NCBI GenBank assembly: GCA_905147135.1
Contig: LR990056.1
Location: 8,876,001-8,940,000, forward strand
DNA: 64,000 bases
Origin: Blastobasis lacticolella
Taxonomy: Eukaryota; Arthropoda; Insecta; Lepidoptera; Blastobasidae
Reading direction: 5' to 3'
Part shown: in pieces, positions 34,513 to 46,100 of the stretch
Layout of the letters: every line of letters starts with the position of its first letter
Numbering within the stretch: the first letter of the stretch is position 1
Translations under genes and position numbers: made by a program
Notes under the pieces: generated by a model
The model's input: the letters and a program-made list of their open reading frames with translations, nothing else
Told to the model about the DNA's origin: nothing
Databases searched by the model: none

Positions 34513-36488
34513 AGTATCAATATTATAATTTTTTTATTATTATTAGGTAACTTAAACAGGATACGTAAATTCATCACATTGTGTGTTATTATTGCTGAAA
34601 ACACTAGTTATTTAATCTACATCATAATGTCATGGTACTAGTATAATAATTATTCTACTGGCTAGTAAACTACATACAGTTACCTTCAGAATGACCATGG
34701 TTTTGTGTCCTACAGTGAACCGAGTTTTTGAATCTGTATTGGCAAAACAAAATACCTACAGTAAACCATATAAATAAGTGGAATGAAAAACGTATGGTTC
34801 TACCTCTTACTAAGTACTATGCAACTACTTGGTATAGGTATGTACTAGATGGGTACATATATTTTAGTTTAAGAAATGTAATAAGGAATGATACAGTAAC
34901 ACTTCAAAATAACTATATACCTTACGACTAACGTCAATAAAATTCTAACTAACGCATGTCTTTAATTAATAAATCACAATTTAAATTAGGTACATAGTGC
35001 AAATGGCGAAAAGTTCTAATATGAAGGTACAAAATGGTGATAAAGCTCCAAATATACGAATAACACTTACGTACAAAATAGTAATAAAACTCCAAAGATA
35101 CAATGTGCAAATAATTATTCTACAGTCGAGTTTCGGGTGTAGTGTCTAAAATAAAGGTTTTCTTAAACTATCACATAAATTAGGTACCTAGTTCGGCGGA
35201 TAGGGAGAGCAACGAGATCACTACACTACCATTTCATGAAGCAGAAATTTTGTAAGTAAAGGCTGTTCCAATAAGAACTTTAATTTTAAAAGTGACGCGC
35301 GATGTAGTTTCATTTTTTTGTCTTGATGTACGCTGAGGAAATATATCATGACCAAAACTTTGATTGAAATAGCCAATATTGCTTTGGCATTGCAATGGCA
35401 ATATAAGTAGGATCTAGGGAACAAATCAAGGGTCTGCGCGGCTAGCACAAATGCGCCCGCGACACATCCTGCGCGCCTGAAAGAGCGCTGCGCCTGAAAG
35501 AGCGTTTGTTTTCTTCTCTTAAGCGCTCAAAAAACACTCGAGTAGTAGTCGCAAGAGTCATTTTACAAACGCCTATCAGTTTTTTAAATGCCACTTCGAA
35601 ATTTTTTAGATTTGGTTCTGGCACTCGCCTGATTTACCGCGGAACGCTCGTTTCGCTGGCTCGGCTCATGCGCGGTGCTTCATAACAACCTAAGCCTTTA
35701 TGACAGAACGAAATTTGTGATAGATTCGGTTTTTTGACAACATTTCAATTAATATAGTAAAATTAACACATTTCCGATACCTGTTTAGGAAATGTGTATA
35801 ATATAATTTCCGACCCATTTGGATTAGATACATTTCCTGTAACATATACCTATATAGACTATTATTATTGAGTTACAATTTTCATTTAAATGAAAAATTA
35901 TTGCATCATGAATTAGTAGGTCCAAGATGTATCAAAATATAATTTCATTTGCATTTCCAATGCAGTTTTACATGAATAATATGTTTCGAAATGTTAAGAT
36001 AGTTAGGTAAGTAAACTATTCAACCAAAATAAAAACATATTATTTAGTTTTGTCCAAGAGTTTAACTGTACGGTTTTCATACTATGTAGTCTAATACTTG
36101 AATTATTTTTTTAATTACGTATAATGTAATGATATGTAACTTATTGAACATAACTGATAGGTATCAAAATTAATACTTTAGTAATTATATAACAATAATT
36201 AAAGCTAAACAGGAACTCAGTATAATAGGTAGGAATATAAGTAGCTTAAATTGTCATGGTAAATAGTGAAATACCAAATACCCATATGGGTACCTATTAG
36301 GTAGGTAAGATGAAAAAAATACCTATTTTCTTTAAGGTTTTAGTAGTTACTTTGGCATGAAATGAAAATGTATAATACATATCTAATATCTGCAATAATA
36401 TATCCATGTTAGTGAGTGGCAGGTAACACACAACTCAAGTTGAAAAAGGACTTAATTAACAGTCTTTTAGGTGTTGCAATTCTTTGCA

Positions 36489-36538
36489 ACTAGGAAACTA
36501 GCTAGAGATACTTCTGTATCTCTAGCTAGTTTCCTAGT
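36489..36538. repeat. Perfect 23-bp hairpin
   Basis: Left arm 36489-36511 (ACTAGGAAACTAGCTAGAGA then TAC), loop TTCT, right arm 36516-36538 its exact reverse complement. No mismatch over 23 bp. Not obviously part of a larger repeat. Confidence 0.9.
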
Positions 36539-36926
36539 ATTTATTTTTAGTTATTGTTTTGTATTTATTATTATTTGTTATTATGAATTAAGCAATAAAA
36601 CATAATTACACATGACCAGTACCTATTGGAATGTTCTTTTAAGGAATCACAAAAAAAATAATCATCTTGGTGTTAGTTGCCGGTTATGCTCTCGTACACG
36701 AGGGCTAGGGGTCCGCTGGGGCCTCACATATCTCAAGATAAAGTAGAATGAACCATTTGTTTCAAATTATTATCCCATTTACCTACAGATATCCATCATA
36801 GGATGGATAAGCGAGAGGAGGTTGCTGAACAAATAATAAAAAAATTAAGTAAAAAGCTGTGTATCTGATTCCTATAGTGAGTGTATATATGAATGAAAAC
36901 TTACCTAATCTATTATTCATTTATTC

Positions 36927-38009
36927 TTATTGTGCTAATGCTCCTAATTTATTTCGTAACTGGGAATCTTCTGGCAGTGCTAGGGCCCATTTCCGAAGAC
37001 CAACAAGCATTACAGAACTTAATACTAAAACAGCACCAAACACTGAGTATTTACTAGGTATTTCATTGAAAAACATAACTTGCCAGAGGAAAGCAAACAC
37101 TATATCAGCAGAACGTGCTATCGCCACAGGCCCGGCTTGTTCCATTTGCAGAGACATTGTCAACAAAATCTGTCCTAAATAACTAAACAATGCAAGGCAT
37201 ACAACAAGAAACCTCTCTGTGCCACAATTTGGCATACACAAGATTCCAAAACAAAAAGAGTAGAACAATGTCTGTAGGATCGCAATAGCACCAAAGTTAG
37301 TCATGATCACAGAGAAATGCAAACCTTTCAGTACCCTCAATAATACATAGGCATTGGCTCCAAATATTGTTGAAATAAAAGCAGCAACTGCCCCCTTCAG
37401 CTTACTATAGTTCTCATTATGTTCTGTTGTTACATCATCACCAAACAGAAACGGTGGGTGCGTGATCAATACCATGCCTATAAGAGTTAGTATAATAGAT
37501 ATTGTATTCCATATTCCACAAGGTTCCTTTAAGAATGCTCTGGCAAATAAAGCAACAAATACAGGTACAGAAAATACAATGACTGACGCGTCAGCTAAAG
37601 GCATATTTCGGAATGCGTAGAAACTTAACATTAATCCAACAGTGCCCACTATAGAGCGTAAAGCGAGCAGTAGACGTTTTCCTTGAGGGTATATTGGTTG
37701 TTCAGTGTATATAACAATTGGAATGGTGGGCAGCAGTACTCCTATGAACCGAAACATGGCTAGTTGCATTGGGTCAATGTTTACTAAACTTTTAACAATA
37801 ACAGAGCATAGGGAGAAGAACAGGGACGACAGTGTAGCGAGTATGAGGCCAAGGTAAGGGCATCTTTTGATTAGTGGTCTCTTATTTTCATGTAAATTTG
37901 GCAAAGATTCGTCACCACTGCCCGCCGACATGTCCACTAGATGTTGTAGTTCCAAATGCTCCGGCATCTCTGCGGAAATCGCCTGAAACGGTAACCTATC
38001 TTGTAACAT
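36927..38009 (-). CDS. SLC35G1: SLC35G1-like EamA transporter
   Basis: An intronless 360-residue frame from the ATG at 38009. After a hydrophilic, acidic N-terminus (about 48 residues) come about ten hydrophobic segments in two EamA (DMT superfamily) repeats: first LGLILATLSSLFFSLCSVIV, then ASVIVFSVPVFVALFARAFL, and in the second half LVVCLALFSYLGQILLTMSL and YSVFGAVLVLSSVMLVGL. The motif ADASVIVFSVPVF and the ending GPVAIARSADIVFAF are typical of SLC35G1-like proteins, whose substrate is not firmly established; mammalian SLC35G1 has been described as a partner of STIM1 and more recently as a transporter. Length fits the family (human about 365). An AATAAA signal on the minus strand (36925-36920) comes one base after the TAA stop, so the 3' UTR is very short. 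Convergent with the small exon at 33556 and divergent from nothing close. Confidence 0.85.
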   Translation of the reverse strand: MLQDRLPFQAISAEMPEHLELQHLVDMSAGSGDESLPNLHENKRPLIKRCPYLGLILATLSSLFFSLCSVIVKSLVNIDPMQLAMFRFIGVLLPTIPIVIYTEQPIYPQGKRLLLALRSIVGTVGLMLSFYAFRNMPLADASVIVFSVPVFVALFARAFLKEPCGIWNTISIILTLIGMVLITHPPFLFGDDVTTEHNENYSKLKGAVAAFISTIFGANAYVLLRVLKGLHFSVIMTNFGAIAILQTLFYSFCFGILCMPNCGTERFLVVCLALFSYLGQILLTMSLQMEQAGPVAIARSADIVFAFLWQVMFFNEIPSKYSVFGAVLVLSSVMLVGLRKWALALPEDSQLRNKLGALAQ

Positions 38010-38485
38010 TGTAAATAATGTTAGTTCAATAAAAATTCGCTTAAACTAAATAATTTTCACTAACCTCTTCTGATTAATTTTCAAATAATGTATTTATTTA
38101 ATTCTTTTCAATACGCGTCATCGCTATATCTTAACTTCACATTATACTTATTTAGAATTATTTTGTTGAAAATCTCTAAATATTTGGAACAAACAAATGT
38201 TATGAAAAGAAAAGCGGAAAACGCAATCGCAAAGTGACACTTGTGAAAAAAATATGGCATAGCGCTAGTTGTCTATGGCAGTGTTGCCGTAACTAAGTTC
38301 CCAAAACGTACATATCCAGCGCTGAAAAGCTTCATAACTTGCTTGCTAAAATCGCTCTGCAGCTTCTTCGCAGCTTGTTCGCCACAGAAGTGCTCTTTGT
38401 TTCTATTCTATTTATTTTACCGGCAATAATAGACGAAACGTAACTCGATGTTATTAAATCGTCTGTAGCCTTTACCGCCATCTTC
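38010..38485. other. 5' region of the SLC35G1-like gene
   Basis: AT-rich sequence right of the start codon, expected to hold its promoter and 5' UTR. No TATA box or initiator was assigned and no repeat is recognised before the LINE that begins near 38490. Confidence 0.4.
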
Positions 38486-38489
38486 GTCA

Positions 38490-39545
38490 TTGTATAGGTA
38501 CCTTCTAAAATTAGTCAATTTAAACAGGACACGGAAGTCTATACTTGGATCAATTTTGTTCATTGTATACACAGCCGACCTTTCGAATCACATTAAGCAC
38601 TGTAATTTTCACTTGTACGCTGATGATACTTCAATTCATAGTTCGTTTGAGCCCAAAGATATCGAACATTCCGTTAAAATTGTAGAAGAGGATCTCTAAA
38701 GTATCGCTTCCTGATCCATTGCTAACACATTAGTACTCAATCCTATTAAATCGACGTTTATGATTTTGGAATCAAAAAATGTGATCAAAAGCATCTCGCA
38801 GCACAATCCTACTATCACTGTATGCGAAGCACAAGTGGAACGAGCTTCGGAGGTTCGGAATCCGGGGCTGTGTATGGATGTACATCTGCGTTTTGAAAAT
38901 CACGTCATTGGAGTTGCACGGAATTGTTTTTATAAATCGAAGATTACGTACAAAATCCGAAATGGTGCGGTTATATAGGGCCCTTGTCTTGTCTAGGTTC
39001 AATCATGGTGACACTGAGTATGGTCCTAGGTTGCTGGCTAGGACTGAACGCATTATATAGCGGGTATAAAATGCTTGTGCATGCTTTTGTTATAATATAC
39101 CATCGCGAAGTCATGTGACGCCACTCTTGAACCGGGCAGGTTTGTTAATAATGCCTCTAAGACGACAGCTGCACCTTGCGAATTTACTCTTCGATGTCAA
39201 TAAATTAAAACAACCCGAATATCTCCATGACAAGCTACTGTGGCGTGAATCGGGTTCTCGCTCATCTCGAGCGGGTACTTTCGTATTGGTACCGTATAAG
39301 CACCGAACAACAGCGTTTAGGGGCAGTTTACGTTACCTACTGCCACAAAGTGCTGGAATAATAATCCACCACCTCTTCGGGATTTAACATACAAACGATG
39401 TTTTACTGTCAAACTTCGGAATCTGCTCCTGGAATATCAAAAATCGGTCCCTCCAGGAACTCGCGTTTTACCTGCTTACGTGGACAAAAATTATTTGAGA
39501 GGAGTACTGTAAAGTTTCTTTCTTTTTTCAATATCAATGTAGTAA
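38490..39545 (+). pseudogene. LINE polymerase C-terminal half, decayed
   Basis: Broken plus-strand frames read in order: SILGSILFIVYTADLSNHIK, FHLYADDTSIHSS (catalytic YADD), LCMDVHLRFENHVIGVARNC, RALVLSRFNHGDTEYGPRL, PSRSHVTPLLNRAGLL, PEYLHDKLLWRESGSRSS, then a final LLLEYQK-like and DKNYLRGVL piece near 39430-39505. At least two stops and shifts. This is a 5'-truncated jockey-like LINE (clade uncertain) ending in a T-rich tail about 30 bp before the TIR element at 39572. Confidence 0.85.
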
Positions 39546-39571
39546 ATTTTTTATTTATTATATCTAGTATA

Positions 39572-40810
39572 CAGGGTGTCCCGTAAGTCGACGTCAAGTC
39601 GGAATCGGGTGATAGTCCAAATCATAATAGTTACTAGAAAAATAAAAAATAAAATCTAAGTCTTGAATTTTTTAAATTATATTTCTTTTTTTTCGAGAAA
39701 ATGTACTATGCCCTGTGCCTATGCCCAGTGGGCGCAGGCCAGCGCAGCAGTGGGCGTCTTCTGGCTGAAATGATGACGATGATGGTACACCCTGTGATGG
39801 TTTTTTAGCTCCTGTTGCTACAAATCTTAACTTTTTTTCAATTTTATTTACTTATGTAATCCCGAATAGTGCTAATCTAACCTATTACTTAGAATTCTAA
39901 GTCAACTGCTCCAGCTTGGAAGAAAGTGTCACATTATAAAGAAAGCAAAGGTCGTTGTAAAGAGATCGAAACTGTCCAAATCACAAGCAAACAAACAAGT
40001 CCAATAAACGAAGCAAAAAGTCGAAAGTACGAAATAACACGAACGAATACGGAAAGATGCGTAGTAAACGAAGGAGCGTAACGTACTGATCTGTATTGCG
40101 TGTGCCAATATTTAAAAAGTGGCGTCACTATCTATCTCGCTCACACTTCATAAAATGACTTTCTCTGTATCTGACTCATTAGCGTCACTATCTGTCTCAC
40201 TCACCCATTAGAATATTTGACTCGAAAGCATCACTACCTGTCTCACTCACATTTCATGAATGACTCTCCGTCTCACTCGGTCTTAGGCAAGCTTTGAACG
40301 CGCTAGAATAATTTTTAGTAGGTAAAGAAAAAATTTTCGAAACTGGGTTTCTTGAAGGATTTTTTTTTCCCCGTAATCAAAGAAATAATGTAGCAAGTAT
40401 TATACCATTTTAGAATCCTTATTAAATGCGTCAACTTTTAGTGATACTTGCCAACCTGACGTAGTTTTTTTTTCAGTACGGTCCGTTAAAGTTGGACGAA
40501 ATATTAATTGTCTATTCATTGTACGGCATAATGTAACACTTTCTTCCAAGCTGGAGCAGTTGACTTGGAATTGTAAGTAATAGGTTAGATTAGCACTATT
40601 CGGGATTACATAAGAAAAATAAAATTGAAAAAAAGTTAAGATTTGTAGCAACAGAAGCTAAAAAACCATCACAGGGTGTAAATTTTCTCGAAAAAAAAAG
40701 AAATGCCTATAATTTAAAAAATTCAAGACTTAGATTTTATTTTTCTAGTAACTATTATGATTTGGACTATCACCCGATTCCGGCTTGACGTCGACTTACG
40801 GGACACCCTG
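39572..40810. mobile_element. Non-autonomous TIR DNA transposon, TA target, CAGGGTGT ends
   Basis: Outer ends CAGGGTGTCCCGTAAG and its exact reverse complement, each flanked by TA (39570-39571 and 40811-40812). The inverted arms are about 282 bp long (right arm 40529-40810). The left arm (39572-39937) holds an extra piece of about 82 bp at 39706-39787. The centre (about 39938-40528) has no transposase and contains three or four degenerate copies of CACTATCTGTCTCACTCAC. The TA flank fits the IS630/Tc1/mariner superfamily. It shares its first eight bases with the larger element at 57739. Confidence 0.85.
39706..39787 (+). repeat. RTE-like LINE tip inserted in the left TIR
   Basis: Sequence GCAGTGGGCGTCTTCTGGCT then ATGATGACGATGATGG is the 3' tip of the RTE-like LINE seen at 44003, in plus orientation. 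The equivalent right arm lacks it, so it was inserted after the transposon arrived. GTA stands on both sides. Confidence 0.75.
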
Positions 40811-40814
40811 TATA

Positions 40815-42177
40815 TGTAGGTATATATTTATTAAGCTTCGTAATTATAATATATTTCATTTTTAAATGATCAATAAAGAATAGCACATTAATTGATTAAA
40901 TTATTTTGATAATTAAATAATATTTTTAACCGTTCGCGTAACGCGCGTGGGATGCATGGGCTTTTCTCAAAACAGGCATTAGCTCTCACAGCATTATGCT
41001 GAGACTGGTCCATTTCGGATTCCTTTACATCACTGGCTGGACTTATGTAATTTTCAATAATTAAAATTAACTGAGGGCATGTCTTGTGACGGGACCTGCC
41101 CAGAGCTGCCCTGCGATGAACGGGAGAGCGCTAAACATGTCACATAAGCTTGTCTCGTTTTAAGCAGGGCAGTTCTGTTTGGGTCCTGCTATAGGAGTTC
41201 ATGGTTAGCCCCCTGTAATTACCATAGGTTAAGGATGTAATGAGGAACCAAATAAAATACTGTCTATGTCTAAGTAATAATTTTGGCGACAATGTCACTA
41301 TTAAGGGTTACCTGCGTTTTCGTGTTAGTTTTAGACAACCGAAACCGAAATGTAACTTACACCTTCAGTTCCCCGTCTATTAGTAGAGTGAAAATCACCT
41401 TTTGTGCCGATTCCCAGTCGGCTGGAAGTGCATGAAAAAAACACTAGAAGGTGATCGTTCCGGTCCCAAAATTAGGTCATCGGATAGCGTTACCAAATTA
41501 CTTTAAAATAATTTGATATCGATGTTCTATTCACTATAATATGTCTGGCAACGATTATTTGACCGAAACACCCAGCTGAAACACTCGTCATTAGTCCATA
41601 AATTATGATGAACGATTTTTGAACTGCATTGTTGTTGTGGCCTGTCACAGTGCAGGCCTGCTAAATGTTGTTCATGATACGAATAAATAGGTCAGACTAA
41701 TTTTAGGACTTGGGTCCTGCTCTTAGAGCTCGTATCGTAGCCCCTAGCCCCAGGCTTTTAATATAAAGTCTGTAGAATTCTGCTAAATTTGGCCACACCG
41801 GAAGTTGTATCGTCCGAAAAACCTCAGGGAAAATCGGAAAAGGAACCATAGACTTTCACTTAACTTTTCATATTTTCTGTAAGTCAGAGGCAATCACCCA
41901 TACGCAGCCGCTTGGTCCGGTAGTTTGGTTGGTTTGTTGTCACTTTTGATATTTTTGATTACTGTCCATATCGTCGAAATGTTTATATCATCTTTGGTTT
42001 GTCCAAACTTCCGTTCCCGCCGCGCACGATTATATAGTTTCTTTGATTAGTTTGTTTTGTGTTGAGTTAAAATTGAATTTATAATTCTGAACCGATTGGA
42101 AACAAATATAACTACCCCTACGTTTAGTTGAGCACACAGTGGAGTGATAAAAATATATCCAGTGGTTGATTTGAAAC
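40815..42177. other. Intergenic DNA and ZSWIM7 promoter region
   Basis: The first 500 bp contain GCCCTGCGATGAACGGGAG and TTGGGTCCTGCTATAGGAG; the last phrase partly recurs near 41710 (TTGGGTCCTGCTCTTAGAG), so old repeats are present. No gene. The ZSWIM7 promoter should lie in about 41880-42170; no core element was assigned. Confidence 0.4.
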
Positions 42178-42249
42178 ATGGCACAAGTGGGGCCGACTTT
42201 TCAAAGGAAAATATTGACTTCGTCGCAGTCATCTAACTTACCAAAGTAA
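42178..42249 (+). CDS. Upstream ORF, 23 codons, before ZSWIM7
   Basis: ATG at 42178 in a strong context (A at -3, G at +4) opens a 23-codon frame that ends TAA at 42247-42249. One base later begins the ZSWIM7 ATG (42251). It is not in frame with ZSWIM7. If the transcript starts upstream of 42178, ribosomes would meet this ORF first, so ZSWIM7 would depend on reinitiation or leaky scanning. The peptide has no recognisable homology; its likely role is regulatory. Whether it is transcribed depends on the unknown start site. Confidence 0.45.
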   Translation: MAQVGPTFQRKILTSSQSSNLPK

Positions 42250-42250
42250 A

Positions 42251-43112
42251 ATGAGTTGTTATGTTGCTTTCAAAATACCACTAACAGCAGAAACTCTTCT
42301 TGCTCACACTGAGAGACGTGTAAAAGAAAGTGTAAACAAAGAACGTAAGTTTCAATAAGTTTATGATTATTCTTTATTATTATTATATTATTATACTCAT
42401 ACTCATTCATGATTCGTATTGTATGTGTAGTTCTATAATTAAACGTTTCGGTTTAGTTACAGACGACGATTTATTAAATCTTCATTCAATCTTCGGAGCA
42501 GTCTTACAAAGAGCTTTGGATATTTTGGAGAAATACACCGTATTCACATGTTACACAACGGCAAAGCAGGGTAGAACTTTGATTGAAATAAACGGAGAGA
42601 ACGACCGTTGCTACCGCATATTCCCTCGTATTAATTATTGCCCTTGTAAGGCATTCAAACATCAAGTCATTGAAAAGAAAGTTCAGGTACTTAACTGCTA
42701 AATACCTACTCAACTTTGCAAGTGCCTCTTTATGTATCCTCTCGACTCAACAATCTATAATCTTAAGGCCTCCTTTCCAAACAGAGAGGGTTCAGAAAGT
42801 AAACACAAAGCTCCTGAATTTTTGGCCTGCATATTACATATTTGTACTCGAGGGTGTATTTAATTGGGTGGCCCTATTTAGCCAAACCTCACTGATACCT
42901 TACACAATACCTTACAAATACATAATTTAATAAATTTCACAATAGAATTCAGCAGAAAAATAATCATAATATTTCTACAGGTGTGCTGCAAGCATGTGTT
43001 AGCTGGACGCTTAGCACTGATTCTCGGACGTACAGCAGACCACCAAGTTACACAAGACCAGTATTTAATGCTCCTCCGATCAATGTTTGATCTCGAACAG
43101 AAAGATGGATGA
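42251..43112 (+). CDS. ZSWIM7: ZSWIM7 (SWS1), Shu-complex recombination factor
   Basis: Three exons, 42251-42344, 42457-42686 and 42981-43112, with GT-AG introns and matching phases, give 151 residues (human 140). ZSWIM7/SWS1 pairs with SWSAP1 and assists RAD51 filament assembly in homologous recombination, notably meiosis. The SWIM zinc motif CxCx(n)CxH is complete: CPC at residues 93-95 (exon 2) and CKH at 111-113 (exon 3); the motif is split by intron 2. The N-terminal half carries DDDLLNLHSIFGAVLQRALD and a CYRIFPR stretch comparable to the vertebrate protein. The TGA stop (43110-43112) overlaps the start of RAD1 (ATG 43105). No AATAAA is seen between the stop and the first RAD1 intron. 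The 23-codon uORF precedes it by one base. Confidence 0.88.
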
Positions 43113-46100
43113 AGGCACATCGCAGTACTATTTCACTGCTTCTATGGATTCAGGAAAAATTTTATGCAGTTTGCTGAAAGCTATCCAATTTCAGGAGGTA
43201 ATAATCAATGCACTGTATAATTGTTTATGCAGTTTTTCTGCACACATTTTTCGTCATTCAATTTATTTTACAAAACCCTTTCCTATGACAAATCAAAATA
43301 GAAGAATCATTATTCTGTCTTTTTAAATAGTACCGGTATCCAGCTCTGGTCAAAATCCTGCCCCCTAAAATGAGTCCTCCTTATAAACTCAAACATCTTT
43401 TTCAAGTTGCATGCTGCTCTCGGAGGCGATTTTCCATCATTGAGTTCTATTTTCTTTAGACAGAAGACAGAAGTTATATACTTCTCGCAAATCGAACACA
43501 CACTTACTACTATGGATATTAGAATTAAATAGATAGAAAAATATTGACTCATGTCACTGTATAACAGAATATAAATAGTTTATAAGTAGGTGCCTTACAA
43601 AAATTCAAAATTCAAAATTTATTTATTGATTAGGACATTAAATATCTTTTTCAACCGTCAAAAAGGAGGGGGGTAGGAAAGTAGGAAGGAAGCACACAGT
43701 GACACGCTGGCCGCCCCATGGCAGTAGCAAACCCACCCCACGCCAGTCACGACCGGACCGTGCCCGGCAATGTCAGGCAAAGCCGGACCGCGCTAATATG
43801 TCTAGTAAAATTAAGAAAAACCACCTAAAACTACAGCAAGAGTAAGCCAGTCCACCAAGGCAGCACCCGTTCACGAGTATAACGCAGGGCCCAGCCATCG
43901 TCCAATTCAACCATATTTGAGAGAAAAGAGCGACAGGAGTTTAAGACCTGTTTGTAATCCTCAAAGAGTTCATTACCTACAGAAAGTTGTAATAAGTATC
44001 ATCATTATCATTATCATATCAGCTAGAAGACGCCCACTGCTGGGCATAGGCCTCCCCCAGAGATCCCCACAAAGGCCGGCCTTCCGCATCCAGCTAGTAC
44101 CTGCGATCTTTACCAGGTCGTCAGTCCACCTTGTGGGAGGCCTACCCACGCTGTGTATTCCGGTACGTAGCCGCCACTCGAGAACTTTACTGCCCCATCG
44201 GCTATCTGTTGTGCCCTGCCCACTGCCACTTCAGTCTGGCTGGTGACCTTGGTTCGCTTGCGGATCTCCTCATTTCTTATTCTATCGCGCAACCAGACTC
44301 CGAGCATAGCCCTTTGAATTGCCCTTTGGGTGACAGTGTGCTTTCTTATAAGGCCCACCCAAGGTAAGTCATCACTGGCAACAAACATTGGTCAAAGACC
44401 TTCGCCTAGAGACACTGCGGTAATTGGAACGAAAATATATGGGTAGCTTCCCGAACGCTGCCCAACCGAGTTGGATTCGTCGATTGACCTTTTTATTTGC
44501 TTCTGCTTTTATGTGCTTTTTTTGTTAATTTTTATGTACTGTTTCTTTTCTTGTGTTACAAAATGTCGTGTTTTCCAAATTTTTGTGTTGTGGTGTTTCT
44601 GTTTGTGTAAATAAATATTTCTTATTCTTATTCTTATTCTTATTATTCTTTTCTCGAAATTGGACCTACCTAGTCCAGATTTCGTCCAGGAACAGAAAGT
44701 TGAATTCCTAAAATGTTGAAATCCCGAAATGTTTACTTTCCCAGAATTTTGTTTTTCTTTAGTTTCGCAAAATGTTGAATTCTTATAATGTTGAAATATT
44801 AAAAAGTAGAATTCTCAAAATGTATACTTTCCCGGAAAGTTGATTTCTTTTAGTTTTGCAATATGTTGAATTCTTATATTTTTGAAATACTAATTGAAAA
44901 TAAAAATGAAATTGAATAAGTTTTTATTGAATTAGGATTACGTTAATTAATCTCTTTTCAAAAGTAAAAAATCTAACGGAAAACAAAGCGAAAGTTAAGC
45001 GAGCTCATCCAGGTAGGGGGCGACGCATTTTAAATAATACAAGACACTTTCATCACTTTCATAAAAAAACTATATGTTTTAAGTTCAATTGTACTTTTAA
45101 TTAAATAATTTCATCTACACCCATATCATAACTTCCTTATAATATGTTCAGAAACGGTAAGTCACGATGAAGATTTTTTAAATACTTTAAAGATGGTATA
45201 AAAGAAACCACAATTTGATAAGTTGTGCGGGAAATACTCATCGCACTACTAACAGTTGTGAGGGTTACCACAGTCGAATTAATTCCAGATTACCTCTAAA
45301 TCCAAATTGGTACTTGGTGTTCTGCACACTTGTGAAAGAAATACAACTTTATGACAACAGAAAAATCGAAAGGTATAAATTGTTCCTGCCTTTTAAAAAG
45401 AACAGGCGGACAATAGATATCCTTTTCGATAAAAAATATTCAGCCTTATTGAAGAAGCTAGAAAGAAAAACAATATCACCGACAAAATTTCCTTAAAAAA
45501 ATTATTCAATTGAAACTGGTTTTTAAGAAGTGAACAAGATATGTAAGAGTATTTAATTTTATGTTATTGTTTATTAAAAATAAAATAAAAATAAAATCGC
45601 TTTAATTTAGACTAAAATCCATATAAAAATACAGTAAAAATAATACACAATAAAAATAAACACAATAAAAATTTAACATTCGTACAGGTGGTAAGTACTT
45701 CAGTCTCAGTCTCTTATTGTAAGTTGGTCCTAAAGCGTTTTTTACTAGATTTGAATAAACCCCATAAGTAAACCTCTTTCTGAATTTTTTTTGGTATTTT
45801 TGGCGTCTTAGAAGACTAGTCTTGAAGACTTTTGAACCTTAGAGTCGCAAACCTTGAAGGTTCAAGCTTAGGTGCCTTTGAAACTTGAGGCCTAAAGACA
45901 TGAGGTTTCTGTCCTCGTAAACAGAAATACGTATCTTTTAATTTAAGGCTTCTACGATCGAGGCTTTAAGGTTCGAGGCTTCTAGACTCATCAGTCGCGA
46001 CCCGTGTCTTAAAAGTTTATGCTTCCTCCTATGTTTATTTATGTATCGCAAATTCAATCTTATTCAAATTCAATATTTTTGGATTCAACATACCGCAAAA

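Larger units (their letters stand above)
34123..36926. other. AT-rich intergenic DNA with a possible terminal exon
   Basis: Holds MITE copy 3 (34397-34512), a possible 3'-terminal exon around 34716-34931 followed by AATAAA at 34936-34941, a GC-richer patch near 35440-35670 (TGCGCCTGAAAGAGCG repeated twice), a perfect hairpin at 36489-36538, and a short SINE family A remnant near 36680-36720. Otherwise no gene is recognised. Confidence 0.4.
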
